From positions 52,754,873-52,818,872 of the forward strand of contig NC_071399.1 in NCBI RefSeq assembly GCF_022682495.2: 64,000 bases of DNA, written 5' to 3'. Position numbers and translations under genes: made by a program. The notes beneath the pieces were generated by a model, which saw only the letters and a program-made list of their open reading frames with translations, made no database searches and was not told the DNA's origin. Numbering within the stretch: the stretch's first letter is position 1; each line of letters opens with the position of its first letter. This document shows positions 23,450 through 34,520 of the stretch, in pieces. This stretch comes from Desmodus rotundus. Lineage: Eukaryota > Chordata > Mammalia > Chiroptera > Phyllostomidae.

Positions 23450-24462
23450 GGGCAGTAAAAACATATTAAGAATGATAAAATAGAAATTTAAACCTTGAAA
23501 GCAAAAGGGGAAGATATGAGGAGGAAAAGGGGGTCAACAGTGTCAAAACTGGCAAGGAATACACTAAAGTGAAAACTAAAAAAAGACCACTGGATTTTGG
23601 CAATTCGATCATTAGTGACACTTGCAAAAGTTTTCGTGAAGTGGTTGGGGCAAAACCAGATAGTTTGGACTAAGAAGAAAATAGGAGTTGAGGAAGGGGA
23701 GAAGTATAAGGAAGGTCTATCAAGATTTGGCCAGGAAAACACATAGAAGCCTACCTGGCCAATTATTTCCATTACTGCCTCCAAGTGGTCATTCATTTAC
23801 CCTTGTAACGTACATTATAAACAGGTTGGCTCTAACTAAAATCATCAAACAGAGCAGGCCTACCTTCACTGCACCTGCAGGGTGAGTTTTCATATGTCCA
23901 AAGGGTCCTTCATGGTAGCAAAGACACTTTTTTATTACAAAATACTGATGTGTAAAAACTTAAGTTTTTTCCCTTTTTTCAAACAGAAAAGTTGAGTCAA
24001 TTATATAGTGCACATGCATATTACCAGCACCTAGATCCTATAATTAGCATTTTTCTGTATTTGATTTATCACATATCTATCCATTTGTCCATCCCTGTAT
24101 TATTCATCCAAACAATGGTACATGTTCCTCTGGCCTTTATTTTCTGCAAACTGGCAGATGGATCCAGCTGCCTAATCAGATTCAGGTTTGATCTCTGTGG
24201 CAAGACAAGGTGGTAGTGCACTGTTTCATCATGAGGCATAGAATACCTTTTTGTAAAGATAGATTTCTTATTTAGAGCAGATTGTAATAGTTTTATCAAG
24301 CCTTAAATAGTCTATATATCCTACTGATTACATTATTTAGAAAACATGTAAATCAAGAATAATTAAGTTATTGTGATTTTATACCAATTTTTAAAAATAA
24401 CTCTGATAATCAGAGATACAAAAGCATACTCTGTATTTCTTTTTTAAATTATATTTTATTGA
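23450..24462. other. Non-coding stretch, nothing recognised
   Basis: Unique-looking DNA. Open frames at 23488-23796 (minus) and 23992-24216 (plus) show no recognisable protein features. Confidence 0.45.
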
Positions 24463-24612
24463 CTTCTTTAATCCTCATTACCACCTACAAGGTAGGAATC
24501 ACTATATCCATTTTGCAAATGAGAAATCTGAAGTTCAGAGAAATGAAGTCTCTTGGTAAGAGTGTGCTAACTGCTATTAGCAAACAAAGTTCAAAGCCCA
24601 GGTGCTTATTTT
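24463..24612 (-). repeat. MIR SINE relic
   Basis: Reverse-complement MIR: TTTAATCCTCATTACCACC, AAGGTAGGAATCACTATATCCATTTTGCAAATGAGAAATC, then a gap to GTTCAAAGCCCAGGTGCTT. Confidence 0.85.
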
Positions 24613-25339
24613 CCCTCTCGTGTCACAATCCAATGTGATTTGGGGTCAGGAGTATTAGAGGCTCTGCTCCATGAAGTTGTTCCGGATCCCAAACTCCTTC
24701 CACTCGATAATCTACATCTAGCTAGCAGGTGAGGGAACAGAGAGCATGCACAGCCCCCAAAGCAGCTTTAGAGGCCAAGTGACAAACATCACTCCCACTC
24801 ATATTCCACTGGCCTGAACTCTGTTACACTGCCGCACCTATCTGCAAGGGGTAAATGAAGGCTAAAGGTAGGCCAGGAAGAACAGGAGACACACAGATAC
24901 TGATGAACATGGCATTTTCTGTAACATTAAGTAACATGACTAGGGTCACCTAACAATACATGAAAGAGCTGTGAAGTGAACCCAACATTACCTGACTATT
25001 CCATGCTGCTTCTATTTCATTTCATTGAACCCAAACCTCAATTTCAGCATTTTTCCAAATGATGACAATGGTTATAATGTGTGTGTATTTTTCATCTATC
25101 TTTTATTGTCTGTCCTGCAATTCCCCTTTTCAAATCAGTGGTTTTGTCTCTGAGGTGCATACACATTAACATAAAGTTTGGGGAACCCTCTGAACCCCAT
25201 CCATGCTACAGAGCACACGAACCCTACACTAAGAATTCTTCTCTATTCTACTTTACTTTCTGACTCAATTAATTTACTCCCCACTTTCTACCTGCTCCCC
25301 TAACCACACACCCCCAACCCCATTTCAGCCCCACCAACT
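24613..25339. other. Non-coding stretch, possible MIR fragment
   Basis: No gene is recognised. A weak MIR-like piece lies at 24935-25015 (AAGTAACATGACTAGGGTCACCTAACAA, AGAGCTGTGAAGTGAACCCAA). Confidence 0.45.
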
Positions 25340-25700
25340 CCCTCTTTGTTGTAGCTTCTGTCTCTTGGTCTTTGCAGATGCTGTTCCTTCTGCCTCAGCT
25401 GCTCTTTCCCCTGGGGTCTACATGGCTCATTCCCTCAAAACCACTGCTCAGATTTTGCCTTCTCAGGAAGACTTCCCCTTCCCACCTCACTCCCACTCCC
25501 ATTCATGCTTTATGTTTCTTTATAGCACTTCCTACCTTCTAACACATTATGCATTTTACACAAGTTTGTAAATTCTTCTTGCATTAAAATGTTAGCTACA
25601 TGAGAGTAGAGCATTTTTGTTATTTTTTTTTTACATAGCTCTATCCCTGGCACCTATGGCAGTGCTTGAACACCATAAAAACCTTTTTGAATGAACTGAA
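25340..25700 (+). mobile_element. L2 LINE 3' end
   Basis: Typical L2 3' region: CTTTGCAGATGCTGTTCCTTCTGCCTCAGCTGCTCTTTCCCC, CTCAGATTTTGCCTTCTCAGGAAGACTTCCC, TATAGCACTTCCTACC, and TAGCTCTATCCCTGGCACCTATGGCAGTGCTTGAACACC...TTTGAATGAA. Confidence 0.85.
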
Positions 25701-26624
25701 GGGCAACAAAGGAGTAAAAAAGAGAAGCAGCACACAGGTAGATGCATGGACTGGCATTGTTCTAGTTCTAAAGCCGATTTACATGAGTCCACTGTGCTTC
25801 ACAAATTACAGAGATATTATATAATCATATGCACAGAAACAGCGTAACATAATTTTAAAGTACTATATATGTTAGTACAAATAATCCAACTCAAAATAGT
25901 ATACCCGCTGAGATATACACCTTGGCACCTTTTCTTACATAAATAAAAGGGAGCTGGTGAAAGCTGGGCCCCAAAAATGTCATTTTCATTCCTTCGCTAG
26001 TTAAAAATAAATTTTACTCGTATTTTTTCTTCAACTATGCCTGAATAGGCCAAAAGGAAAATTATTTCATATAATTCTTTTTAACACTATATTATGACCT
26101 TTTAAAAAAATAGCATCTTACCTCATGGAAGTGAAACTAACAGTTTTCTTTGAAAACCTATTTGAAGAGTTTGAAACCTATAAGGAGTTCTTCTAAGTGT
26201 ATCCTAAACATGTTTTCAAAGAATTCCATGATTTTCCTAATAGTAATTAAAATTAATATAAATTTCAACTGAAATTTTTATTCCAAAATTTACTTTTAAT
26301 ACATATACTCTTAAACATGTCACATAAAACATGGGATTCAAATGCAAAAAGGCATTATGAAACCTGAAACATTGGTGAGAAATGTTCACAGATTTAAAAA
26401 ATGCTAACAAAGGACAAGGCAGGAGAAAGGGAGGGAGAGAAGGGGAATGAAGTTAAGGGAGAGAAGGAGGAGTGCAAGAAGTGGGCAAAGGGGAAGAGAA
26501 GTGAGCACACGGCATGCACACACCCGTACAGGACACTGCAAATGTAAAGTTCCAAACCCAAGAAGCTTATGGGACTACTCGAAGGAGATGTCTGGAACCC
26601 CTCCATTGTATCCACTCTGTGCCA
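25701..26624. other. Non-coding stretch, nothing recognised
   Basis: AT-rich apart from a purine-rich (GGA/GAA) tract at about 26410-26500. The opposing open frames around 26394-26678 reflect that purine bias rather than a gene. Confidence 0.5.
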
Positions 26625-26790
26625 AGGGATAATGGTACAGCAGTTAGAAGATCTGATTTTGAGTTCCAGGCCTGCCATTTACTCAGCAGAGAGTCAAACT
26701 CAGTCATAGTTTTAGATTTGTAAAATTCAGATAATTTCACACCATTGTTAGATAAGACCATGTATCTAAAACTGCTACATAAATAATAAA
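26625..26790 (+). repeat. MIR SINE relic
   Basis: Forward MIR: GGTACAGCAGTTAGAAGATCTGATTTTGAGTTCCAGGCCTGCCATTTACTCAG, then AGTCAAACTCAGTCATAG, TTTGTAAAATTCAGATAATTTCAC, and ATAATAAAGCGCTAAGTA. Confidence 0.8.
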
Positions 26791-27847
26791 GCGCTAAGTA
26801 GAAAGGCATTTTTAATTTCTGACATAAATGCTCCAAGTTTATAAAAAAAATTATCATACTAAATTATATTTTAGTGGTTTGAAAATGTCCTGGTATTCAA
26901 ACAGCACCCAAGATTAGAGATTCCTGCTTCACACCTGATAAAGTTAACGGTATTTCCTTGGTATCAAACAAGAGCCTAACAGTCTTTCAAATATCCTCAC
27001 AACAAAAAGCACAGGGGAGGAAATTATTACCAAATATGTTCATTTGAAAAAATAAGCAACAATCTAAAATAGAAACAATATACACTGAATCCTAAATTAA
27101 GGCTATTATCAATAATGGTTATTGATAATGTTAAAACACTTAACAAAACCAAAAATACAAATGTGTTTTCAAGTAACTATATATTCACAGAGAAAAATAC
27201 TTGGTACCTAACAAGACCAAACACATTTACCAAAGGAAAATGTAATGTTCTAACATGTTATGGTCTTTGTAAAGGTCTATTTTTAGACATAAAACAAACT
27301 CTTTAATTAAAACCTGTGCTTATAAACACATTTCCTGAGTGAGTAAAGCCTAACAAATCCAGTATGAGTGAAACACTGTACCCTAGAAACAGACAGGAGC
27401 CCCTGTCATTTACAGCAGGAGTTTCATATAACCTTTCATCAACTCCCACCACAGCGGCAAATGTGCAACCTTAAGCTAAGTGAAAGCTTTCCAAATTTAG
27501 ATACTTTCAAATAATGCATCTGAAGTTATATGTAAAGGTTTAGTAAATTATTTATTATGTCTCTTATCTTTAATAATGGGATATCATGTTTAACTGGCAA
27601 TCAAAATGGAAAGAAAGCTGTTATACCATATATTACTGTACCAAGACTCAAAGTTTCCAGTCTATATTTAGTTCATATTAAAATGGAAGCAAAGACGCAA
27701 ACCAAGTTAAAAATAAAACGTTCTACAAAGATGAGATTTTTAAATGGATTGAAATCTAGCTTTATTTGGTCCCTTACATGCTGACTGAATTTAGCAGCAC
27801 CTTAACGTCACAGCGCTTTGCAAACCTAATTTTCCACCATGTAGAGT
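26791..27847. other. Non-coding stretch with one hairpin
   Basis: AT-rich intronic-type DNA. No gene is recognised. It contains the perfect inverted repeat at 27105-27129. Confidence 0.5.
27105..27129. repeat. Perfect 11-bp inverted repeat
   Basis: ATTATCAATAA (27105-27115) and its exact reverse complement TTATTGATAAT (27119-27129) are separated by TGG. Each arm contains an ATCAAT/ATTGAT core. It could fold as a small hairpin or bind a dimeric homeodomain-type factor, but the role is unknown and chance is possible in AT-rich DNA. Confidence 0.9.
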
Positions 27848-28166
27848 AAGGGTCAGCAAACTACCTCCCATAAACCAAATCTATGCGCATATCCTTCTGG
27901 TACCTGATTTTGTACAGCCATGAGCTAAGAAGGTTTTTACATATTTTAATGGTTTTTTTTTCAAAGAATATTTCTCAACACATGAAAATTTTATAAATTC
28001 AAATTTCAGTGTATTTAAAGTTTTGCTGGCACACAGCCACCCTCATTTACTGAAGCATGGTCTCTGGCTGCTTTTACACAACGGGAGAGCTGGGTAGTTT
28101 TGTCTCACAGACTTTATGGCCCACAGAGTCACAAATACTACCTGGCCCTTTATAGAAACAGCTGAC
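27848..28166. mobile_element. hAT-type DNA transposon fossil
   Basis: It starts AGGGTCAGCAAACTACCTCCC. Its interior has the familiar mammalian phrases TTTGCTGGCACACAGCCACCCTCATTTACT, GGTCTCTGGCTGCTTTTACACAACGGGAGAGCTGGGTAG and GCCCACAGAGTCACAAATACTACCTGGCCCTTTATAG. It ends AGCTGACTTCTGCCCT, roughly the inverse of its start. The family is a common non-autonomous hAT-like repeat of placental mammals; I do not assign the subfamily. Confidence 0.75.
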
Positions 28167-29385
28167 TTCTGCCCTAGATGAATGTTAATTATTCTTATTT
28201 TTCAAGATATCTTCCTGCTTATTACCTATCAAAATGTAAAAGTTCTTACTTGCCTCTCCTATCATATTGAGTTTCTGAACAATAAACCTGTCAATATTAT
28301 TTTATTCGCATTTCTTAACAATCTTCTGGCCATGGCTTGGTTTCTCATCCTATTTGGACCATTACCCAATCCAATGATTCCACCCAGAACTGTTGGTAAA
28401 AGTTTTAAATAATATTTTCTAATCTATGCTGTTTCTATTTTAAATGCTGGATGTAAACCATCATAACCCACTAATGCGCTGCCACAATTTGAAAAACACA
28501 GAGCAATTTTTCTCTAGTCCACTTTACCTAGTTTATGATAAAAGATAGTTTTAAATGTACAAACTGCATCTCATAAAGCAGTAAAAAATACAAACCAATA
28601 TTTCCATATACTGCTTTACCATAAAGATATGAGTTTATTCTTATATCCTTCATATTAAATTATTACCAAGGTACTAACTGAAAAATGTGGTGATTATTCT
28701 TTTCTTAACGGGCTTAGAGAGATGTCTTAATCCAGGTATAATGTTGCAAAGCTCTGAAGAGCTTTCCAGTGTTTTATTTAGGCAGGTTTAACCTAAATTC
28801 AGTCTCATTTAAAGATATTCAAAATTAACTGTGGGAGACACATAAATGTCAAAAAATAAATGAGACTGTAATAAACCCATTAGGATATATTTTTGATACA
28901 TGAAGTTTCAAGACCTTGGCAGTCATGAGTCAATGTCAGAAAATGTAATTGAGATGGCTCCCATTTGTTTGTACTATTTAGCTTATAATGGGTGAACAAT
29001 CTTAGACCATAAACCCAACCAAGGGTTCCTCTAGCCATCCTCTGCAAAATGAAAGGCTATGTATGGTATTTATGGGTGAACAAAAAAGCAAACACATCCT
29101 CCTTCACATTCATGTTCAAAATCAAGCTGGCTGGAGTTTGTATTGGCATTGTTTCAGAATGTCTCATTCTCAGGAAGTACCTGTGAAATTCTCTACAATC
29201 ATAAATCAGAATGTAAAATCAACCACCTCGGGACAGGATTAAGAATTTAGGAATACCAGCCAAGGGTAAAGAGAGAGAAAGAGATTACAATGAGTTACAG
29301 CTCCTTTTGGCTTCCCCTCATCAATACTATTTCCACTTTCATATGTTTCCCCCCGCCTTGAAGAAATAGAGGCAGCCATAAAATG
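28167..29385. other. Non-coding stretch, nothing recognised
   Basis: AT-rich, unique-looking DNA without gene or repeat signatures that I can name. Confidence 0.5.
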
Positions 29386-29393
29386 ATCTAGTA

Positions 29394-29607
29394 CACAGGT
29401 GGCAAACACAAGGCCCATGGTGCGAATCCGGCCCTCCACCTTGTTTTATCCAGCCCAGTACCATGTTTCTACCCTGTAGCAGTGCTGAGCTCTCACTTAA
29501 CAGTTAAGGAGCAGTTACATTTATACAGTCCTAATATTATACTCGGCCCTTTGAAGGCAACCGGGAGGCTGATGTGAGCCCCAGTGACAATGAGTTTGAC
29601 ACCCCTG
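29394..29607. mobile_element. Short non-autonomous hAT element (214 bp)
   Basis: The ends are inverted: CAGGTGGCAAACACAAGGCCC at the left against GAGTTTGACACCCCTG at the right (reverse complement CAGGGGTGTCAAACTC). Flanking octamers ATCTAGTA (29386-29393) and ATCTAGTG (29608-29615) form an 8-bp target duplication with one mismatch, as hAT transposases make. The interior (CCGGCCCTCCACCTTGTTTTATCCAGCCC, CGGCCCTTTGAAGGCAACC) has no coding capacity. Confidence 0.85.
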
Positions 29608-29615
29608 ATCTAGTG

Positions 29616-29985
29616 TTTAGCACCTGAGTAGCTAGATGAAACTATTTGAAATTCCACTAAGCTATTACAGAGAAAGGAATCAAGTGAAAAACAGAGAAAC
29701 ACCAAAGACAAAGAAACCAGGGATGAAATGGATAACAAAGAGATATATAATATGGGGATATGAGGAGGGTCCTAGAAAGTACATGAGGATTTTATTAAAC
29801 CACACTAATTTTAAAAGCATGCCAGTCTTACTCTTCACTTAAAAGTCATCATATCCAGTAGGAGGAAATAAAACCTGAGATCAGTGCTGTCCTAAAATAA
29901 TACCTATTTCTTTCCATAGGGAATTGTTTAATTAAATGAAGATATATCACATTGGGTTGAACCATATGAAATTTCCCATATTTAT
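29616..29985. other. Non-coding stretch, nothing recognised
   Basis: A-rich DNA. The plus-strand frame at 29636-29842 has no recognisable domain. Confidence 0.45.
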
Positions 29986-30600
29986 TGATATTTTCCAGCT
30001 TTATTGAGATGTAATTGACAAGTGATATTGTACATACGTAAAGTATACAATGTGATAATTTGACAGACATACACACTGTGAAATATTATCACAATTAAGT
30101 TAATTAATACATCTATCATCTCACAGTGATCTGTTCTGTGTGTGGTAAGAGGATGCTTAAGGTTGCCCTGGCTGGTGTGGCTCAGTGGATTGAGTGCCAG
30201 CCTGCAAACCAAAGGGTCACTGTTTCAATTCCCAGTCAGGGCACATGCCTGGGTTGCAGTCCAGGTCCTCAGTTGTGGGGAACGAGAGAGGCAACCACAC
30301 ATTGATGTTTCTCTCCCTCTTTCTCCCTCCTTTCCCCTCTAAAACTTAAAAAAAAAAAAAAAAAAAAAAGAATGCTTAAGATCTAGCCTCTTAGCAAATT
30401 TCAAGTATACAATATAGTATTATTAATTATAGTCACTATGTTGTACAGCAGATACCCCAAATTTACTCACCTAATAACTGAAAGTTTCTACCCTTTGACA
30501 GACACCTCCTCATTTCTCCCACCTCCCAGCCCCTGGCAATTACCATTGTACTTGTGACCATTTTTGGCCTACTGACAGCAACTGCACCTAGCTCAGCCTA
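29986..30600 (-). mobile_element. Ancient L1 3' end split by a SINE
   Basis: Reverse-complement L1M-type 3' UTR: TTTCCAGCTTTATTGAGATGTAATTGACAAGTGATATTGTACATA and ACATCTATCATCTCACA on the left (29986-30161). On the right (30372-30600) it resumes with CTTAGCAAATTTCAAGTATACAATATAGTATTATTAATTATAGTCACTATGTTGTACA and CCCAGCCCCTGGCAATTACCATTGTAC. The VES SINE at 30162-30371 interrupts it. Confidence 0.85.
30162..30371 (+). mobile_element. VES SINE, well preserved
   Basis: This is the best copy in the window. The head is GTTGCCCTGGCTGGTG, the A-box-like motif TGGCTCAGTGG, the B-box-like TTTCAATTCCCAGTC, then GGGCACATGCCTGGGTTGCAG, AGAGGCAACCACACATTGATGTTTCTCTCCC and a poly-A tail. ATGCTTAAG at 30153-30161 and 30372-30380 is the core of the target duplication. 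The internal boxes are those of a pol III promoter of tRNA origin; it is a SINE, not a tRNA gene. Confidence 0.95.
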
Positions 30601-31856
30601 ATATAATGGAATACTTTGCCATCAGTAAAAAGAAATTATCTCCATATCATATTTCCAAACAAACAAGACACAGGATGTATATAGAATGTTCCCATTAGTA
30701 TTTTTTGAAGAAATATGTGTATGTGTGTAAAAATTTTCTAGAAGCACACCAAGAAAATGTCCTCTGAGAGGGAGAATAGAAAATCTGAGGTGAGAGGGAG
30801 ATTTCTTTTCATTGGATATCCTCCATTCACCAAATATCCTCTCTCACCCTCTTTGAATGTCTTATTATATGATGAATTACTTTTTCGATTAAAAAAAGTC
30901 TGGACATTTTTCAAATGCCACAATAAATTAAGTTTCCCTACTAACATTCATATTATTTAAAACATTAACCAGTATTTACAACAAAAGATAACACTTCAAC
31001 TAAGGTAATTACTTAAAGTTAGTGGCCTTTTTTCACTCCAAACCTAAACTAGATGCCAAATAGTTTTAGGACCCTAAGGATTTTAAAGGCAACTAAAATA
31101 AGCACTACATCTTAACAATAATATCTATATATATGAAGCATTATATGTAAGTATATACCATGTACAGTCATTTATTTAAGAATTTTTTTCTCTATGTGTA
31201 ACTCATTCTGCTGCAGGCCCTCTGTACATCTATGCATAAATGCTTTATAAAGAGCATACATATGCATACTATAATATATAAGCATATATACATGTGTGTA
31301 GATATGTGTATATATGCCACACACGCCATCCCATGCTACTTAGTATCAAAGATGTGACTAGTAACCACAACCTGTGAGACATTGTGGCCTCTCCATCTAT
31401 GTTCAGGATGTTGGAGCAAGAACTACTGCTGTCTTAAAAACCACTAGGTCTTGGCTTAGTCCTGAGGCCTCCTCTCCTCCAAGATCTTTACATATCTGTG
31501 GAAGAGATCAAGCAAGTATCTGTCTTTTTCTAAAGATCTTTTCCCTTAACTATTATCTGGATCACAATTGAGACTGGGAACCAATATTAAATTTAGCAGT
31601 TCTCATTCTATTAATTCCCTTACTGCCCTTGCCCTCTTCCCTGAGAATCAGCATATGTGCTAAAGAAATACAACAGATGAGATTTGTGGTGTACATGAGC
31701 AGTCTGGATTGGGGGATATGGGCAGGCAGGGAGGCTGAGGCTCACTCCTCTCAGCAGTTTTAGGCCCTGGTCTCGGGTGTGTTTATATGAAAATACTGAT
31801 TAACTTATATGCACTTATACATGCTACAATAAACTGCAAAATTTCTGAAATTACAT
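30601..31856. other. Non-coding stretch with AT-rich tract
   Basis: No gene is recognised. 31115-31320 is rich in ATAT/TATA and GTGTAT steps. The rest is unique-looking. Confidence 0.5.
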
Positions 31857-31872
31857 ACATGTTGGGAAATTT

Positions 31873-32070
31873 TTTTTTTAAGATTTTATTTATTTATTTT
31901 TAGAGAGGGGAAGAGAGGAAAGAGAGGGAGAGAAATTTCAATGTGTGGCTGCCTCTCGCACACCCCCAACTGGGGATCTGGCCAGCAACCCAGGCATGTG
32001 CCCTGACTGGAAATCGAACCCTTTGATTTGCAGGCGGGCACTCAATCCATTGAACCACACCAGCCAAGGC
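31873..32070 (-). mobile_element. VES SINE, well preserved
   Basis: On the minus strand it reads GCCTTGGCTGGTGTGGTTCAATGG ... to a (TAAA)n tail (T-rich at 31873-31900). A perfect 16-bp target duplication, ACATGTTGGGAAATTT, flanks it at 31857-31872 and 32071-32086. Little decay suggests a fairly recent insertion. Confidence 0.95.
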
Positions 32071-32097
32071 ACATGTTGGGAAATTTAAGGAACGTTT

Positions 32098-32163
32098 CTT
32101 TTTTTTTTTTTTTTTGACTTTTTATTTTTTGTTTTTAATTTTAATTTTGTGTTGTTATTCAAG
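32098..32163 (-). mobile_element. Minute retrotransposed tail (about 60 bp)
   Basis: A T17-type run and TTTTTATTTTTTG...GTTGTTATTCAAGG lie between two copies of GGAACGTTTC (about 32089-32098 and 32164-32173). On the minus strand this is TTGAATAACAAC plus poly-A, which is the L1 3' terminus used elsewhere in the window. Confidence 0.65.
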
Positions 32164-32497
32164 GGAACGTTTCATTTATTGATCACTAATGATCTATACT
32201 CATAGCAAAATATATGTGTTCAATATTTTTATCACAAAGTTGAGAAACTAACAGTAAATGTGCTTTTTGAATTTACTCTTAGTCTCAATAAACATGCTTT
32301 TCCCCCACACCATTGGGAATATCAAACTTAAAGAGTAGCTATTACTCTTTAAGCTATTATTCTTAACTATTACTATGAGTTCATGAAATCTACAAATTTT
32401 AGTGGTACTCCCAATAAATTTGTTGTTTTACTGTACTCAATTCAAATTAGAGCCATCTCTAAATTTTCTTTCAAACTGTATAAATTTACTGGATAAT

Positions 32498-32565
32498 TGG
32501 GTGGGGTGGAGGGATGGGGAGAAAATGCAGACAACTGTAACTGAATAACAATAAAATTTTTTTAA
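32498..32565 (+). mobile_element. Very short L1 tail insertion (68 bp)
   Basis: Only GGGGTGGAGGGATGGGGAG, ACAACTGTAACTGAATAACAA and the A-rich tail of an L1 are present. It is flanked by a perfect 16-bp target duplication, AAATTTACTGGATAAT (32482-32497 and 32566-32581). Confidence 0.9.
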
Positions 32566-32581
32566 AAATTTACTGGATAAT

Positions 32582-33479
32582 CTTAATATAAGTATGTATG
32601 GAATGTTAACCACTTTATATAAATACATAAAATATACTATTTTTTAAAACCTGCCATTTTGCCCATTAGTAACAATTTTATGAACTATTTTTAAAAATTA
32701 AGATTTCAAATGTTAAAGAGACTGTTAGGAAACAGTCTCAAATGTTAGGAAAGTTCCTATCTTGTTAGCCTTAATCTTCTAAAAACATTAAACCCCATAA
32801 CCTTACTTTATCACAAATGATATAAAATTCATAAGTGTCACTATTAAAAGGAATTACAAGATGTGCTCTTAAAAAATGACTGACACAATCCTTTACTTTT
32901 TACTAGCAGAAATGTTAACAATTGGGTGTTCTTACACATTTATTTTAGAAAAACAGGAGGCAGCCTAATTCAAAGATGAGTCCATAGGCATATAATAAAA
33001 GTTATATTTTCAAATAGGGGGTCTGTTGACCTTAGAAAACAAATTCTAATAAAAATATAGAATAAATTAACCTTTGCAGAACACACATCCAATGGTTTTG
33101 TTAGTTCATTTTTCAAATTCCTCATTAAAGTCTCCCAGTGATAACAGACTCTGTGCAATGGTTTTTAAACTAGGATGAAAATTAGAAAGTATAAATTATC
33201 TTTCAGTCCTAAGAATTTGCTATGTGTATGTTCACGACCAAATGAAAACTCTCAACTTTGAGCTCTGACAGATCAAAAGTACCTGCTAGATAACAAGTTA
33301 TCAGCATGCTAATCTCCATATAATACAAAGATACTACTTTTCACTATTAAAAGTAACAATGGGTATGTTGGTAAAATTTGAACTGTGCACTTAACGGGAA
33401 ACTACAACTGGAAAGCCTAGCCTGCTGCTATTTGCAAAGCGCAGGGTGCGGATAACCGCGAGTATCATTTACCAGCGGC
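32582..33479. other. Non-coding stretch, nothing recognised
   Basis: AT-rich DNA leading into the CpG island. It is presumed to be the start of DGKH intron 1. No repeat is recognised. Confidence 0.5.
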
Positions 33480-34520
33480 GTCATACAAGGCTCCCCCTTC
33501 CAAACCGCAATAGGAGGCAACGGGGCTGTGCGGCATCACCTGGCCACCCCGTCAAAGTGGGCCAGAGAAGGGGCAGACTGCTGCCCTCAAGAAGGGAAGG
33601 TGGAGGGGCACTGCAGCCCTGGCTCGTAGGCCTGCCCTTTTCTCCCTGCAGAACGCAAACACCCCACCGAACCACTGCTCGGCAGGGAGGAGAAAGAAAT
33701 AAAGACTCCTTTTAAGTTTCCCAAACGGGAACTCAACAGCGCCTCTCTTTTTCCCACGCTCCCGCCGAGCCGCAGCTCTACCCGCCGGGACCCCTGGAGT
33801 CCACCCCAGCGGCCTCCCACCGGCGCCGGGGTCCGGCTCCCGCGGGCCCTGCCCCCACCGCGGCTCCCTACACTTCCCGGAGCGCCCGTGCGCTCCCCGC
33901 GCCCCAGGCGGCGTCTCTCTCCCACTCCCCGCCCCGTCGCGCCCCGCCTTCTACACTCCCCAGGCCCGCCTCACCTTGGTCCGGATCTGCCCGGAGGTAG
34001 ACACTTTGCGGATCAGTTTCTGGGGTCCCTCTTGTTCCGCTTCGCTGTCGGACGAATCCTCTCCGGGCCCCGCGGAGGCAGCGGCGACGGTGACCACGGC
34101 GCCAGCCCCGGCGGCCGCTCCTCCCGCGGCCCCTGGAGGGTGGTGCTGGCTGCCGGCCCCGGCCATCCTCTCCGACTCCTGCGGGGACACAGCACCGCCC
34201 GGCGGGGGCGGCGGCGTTGGTCAGTGGGTGGGCTCTGCCACAGCCGGAGCCCCGCGCAGCTGCCGCCGCCATCTCCCAGTCCCCCAGAGGGCGCAGCGGG
34301 CGAAGGGTCTGCGCGGCTCAGGCGCGCTCCTGGCCCTCCACCTGGCTCCGGCCAGACCTGGCACCCCTGCGCACCCCGCCTCGGGATGGTATAGGGGTCC
34401 TGACCCGTAATACGACTAGCGCGGGTAGAGAGGATAGGGGTGACTGAGGGAAAAGGACTTCCCACTTCGCCCAGGGTCTGGGGTCCCCGGGATGGACGCG
34501 AGCGTGGGGCGAAGAGGGGG
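33480..34520 (-). promoter_or_regulatory. DGKH: CpG-island promoter of DGKH
   Basis: A sharp switch from AT-rich DNA to GC- and CpG-dense sequence, centred on the first coding exon. No TATA box is seen upstream of the ATG on the minus strand, so dispersed initiation is expected. A GATGGCGGCGG motif (minus, 34272-34262), a YY1-type core, lies about 100 bp upstream of the start codon. The transcription start cannot be fixed from sequence. Confidence 0.8.
33975..34166 (-). CDS. DGKH: Diacylglycerol kinase eta, first coding exon (partial gene)
   Basis: DGK eta is a type II diacylglycerol kinase that converts diacylglycerol to phosphatidic acid at membranes, ending DAG signalling. This exon encodes only the N-terminal 64 residues. 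It starts [16 protein letters not shown], continues through an Ala/Gly-rich stretch and an acidic patch ([10 protein letters not shown], about residues 39-47), and ends with [16 protein letters not shown], the segment that precedes the PH domain in the family. The start ATG at 34166-34164 has a good context (A at -3, G at +4). The last codon AAG (33977-33975) is followed by GTGAGG, a consensus donor at phase 0. PH, C1, catalytic and SAM regions lie in exons beyond position 1. The SSDSE plus [11 protein letters not shown] combination is shared with DGKD, but the Ala/Gly-rich leader matches eta. Recognition is from memory of the human protein. Confidence 0.9.

Noticed and set aside
30162..30240. 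tRNA-like sequence with A and B boxes
   Set aside because: The body, CT-rich end, poly-A tail and target duplication show that it is the head of a VES SINE, not a tRNA gene.
1..33974. Search for DGKH exon 2 (start of the PH domain) in the window
   Set aside because: No minus-strand frame encodes the expected Phe/Trp/Lys-rich PH-domain start next to an AG acceptor. Intron 1 therefore seems to extend beyond position 1.
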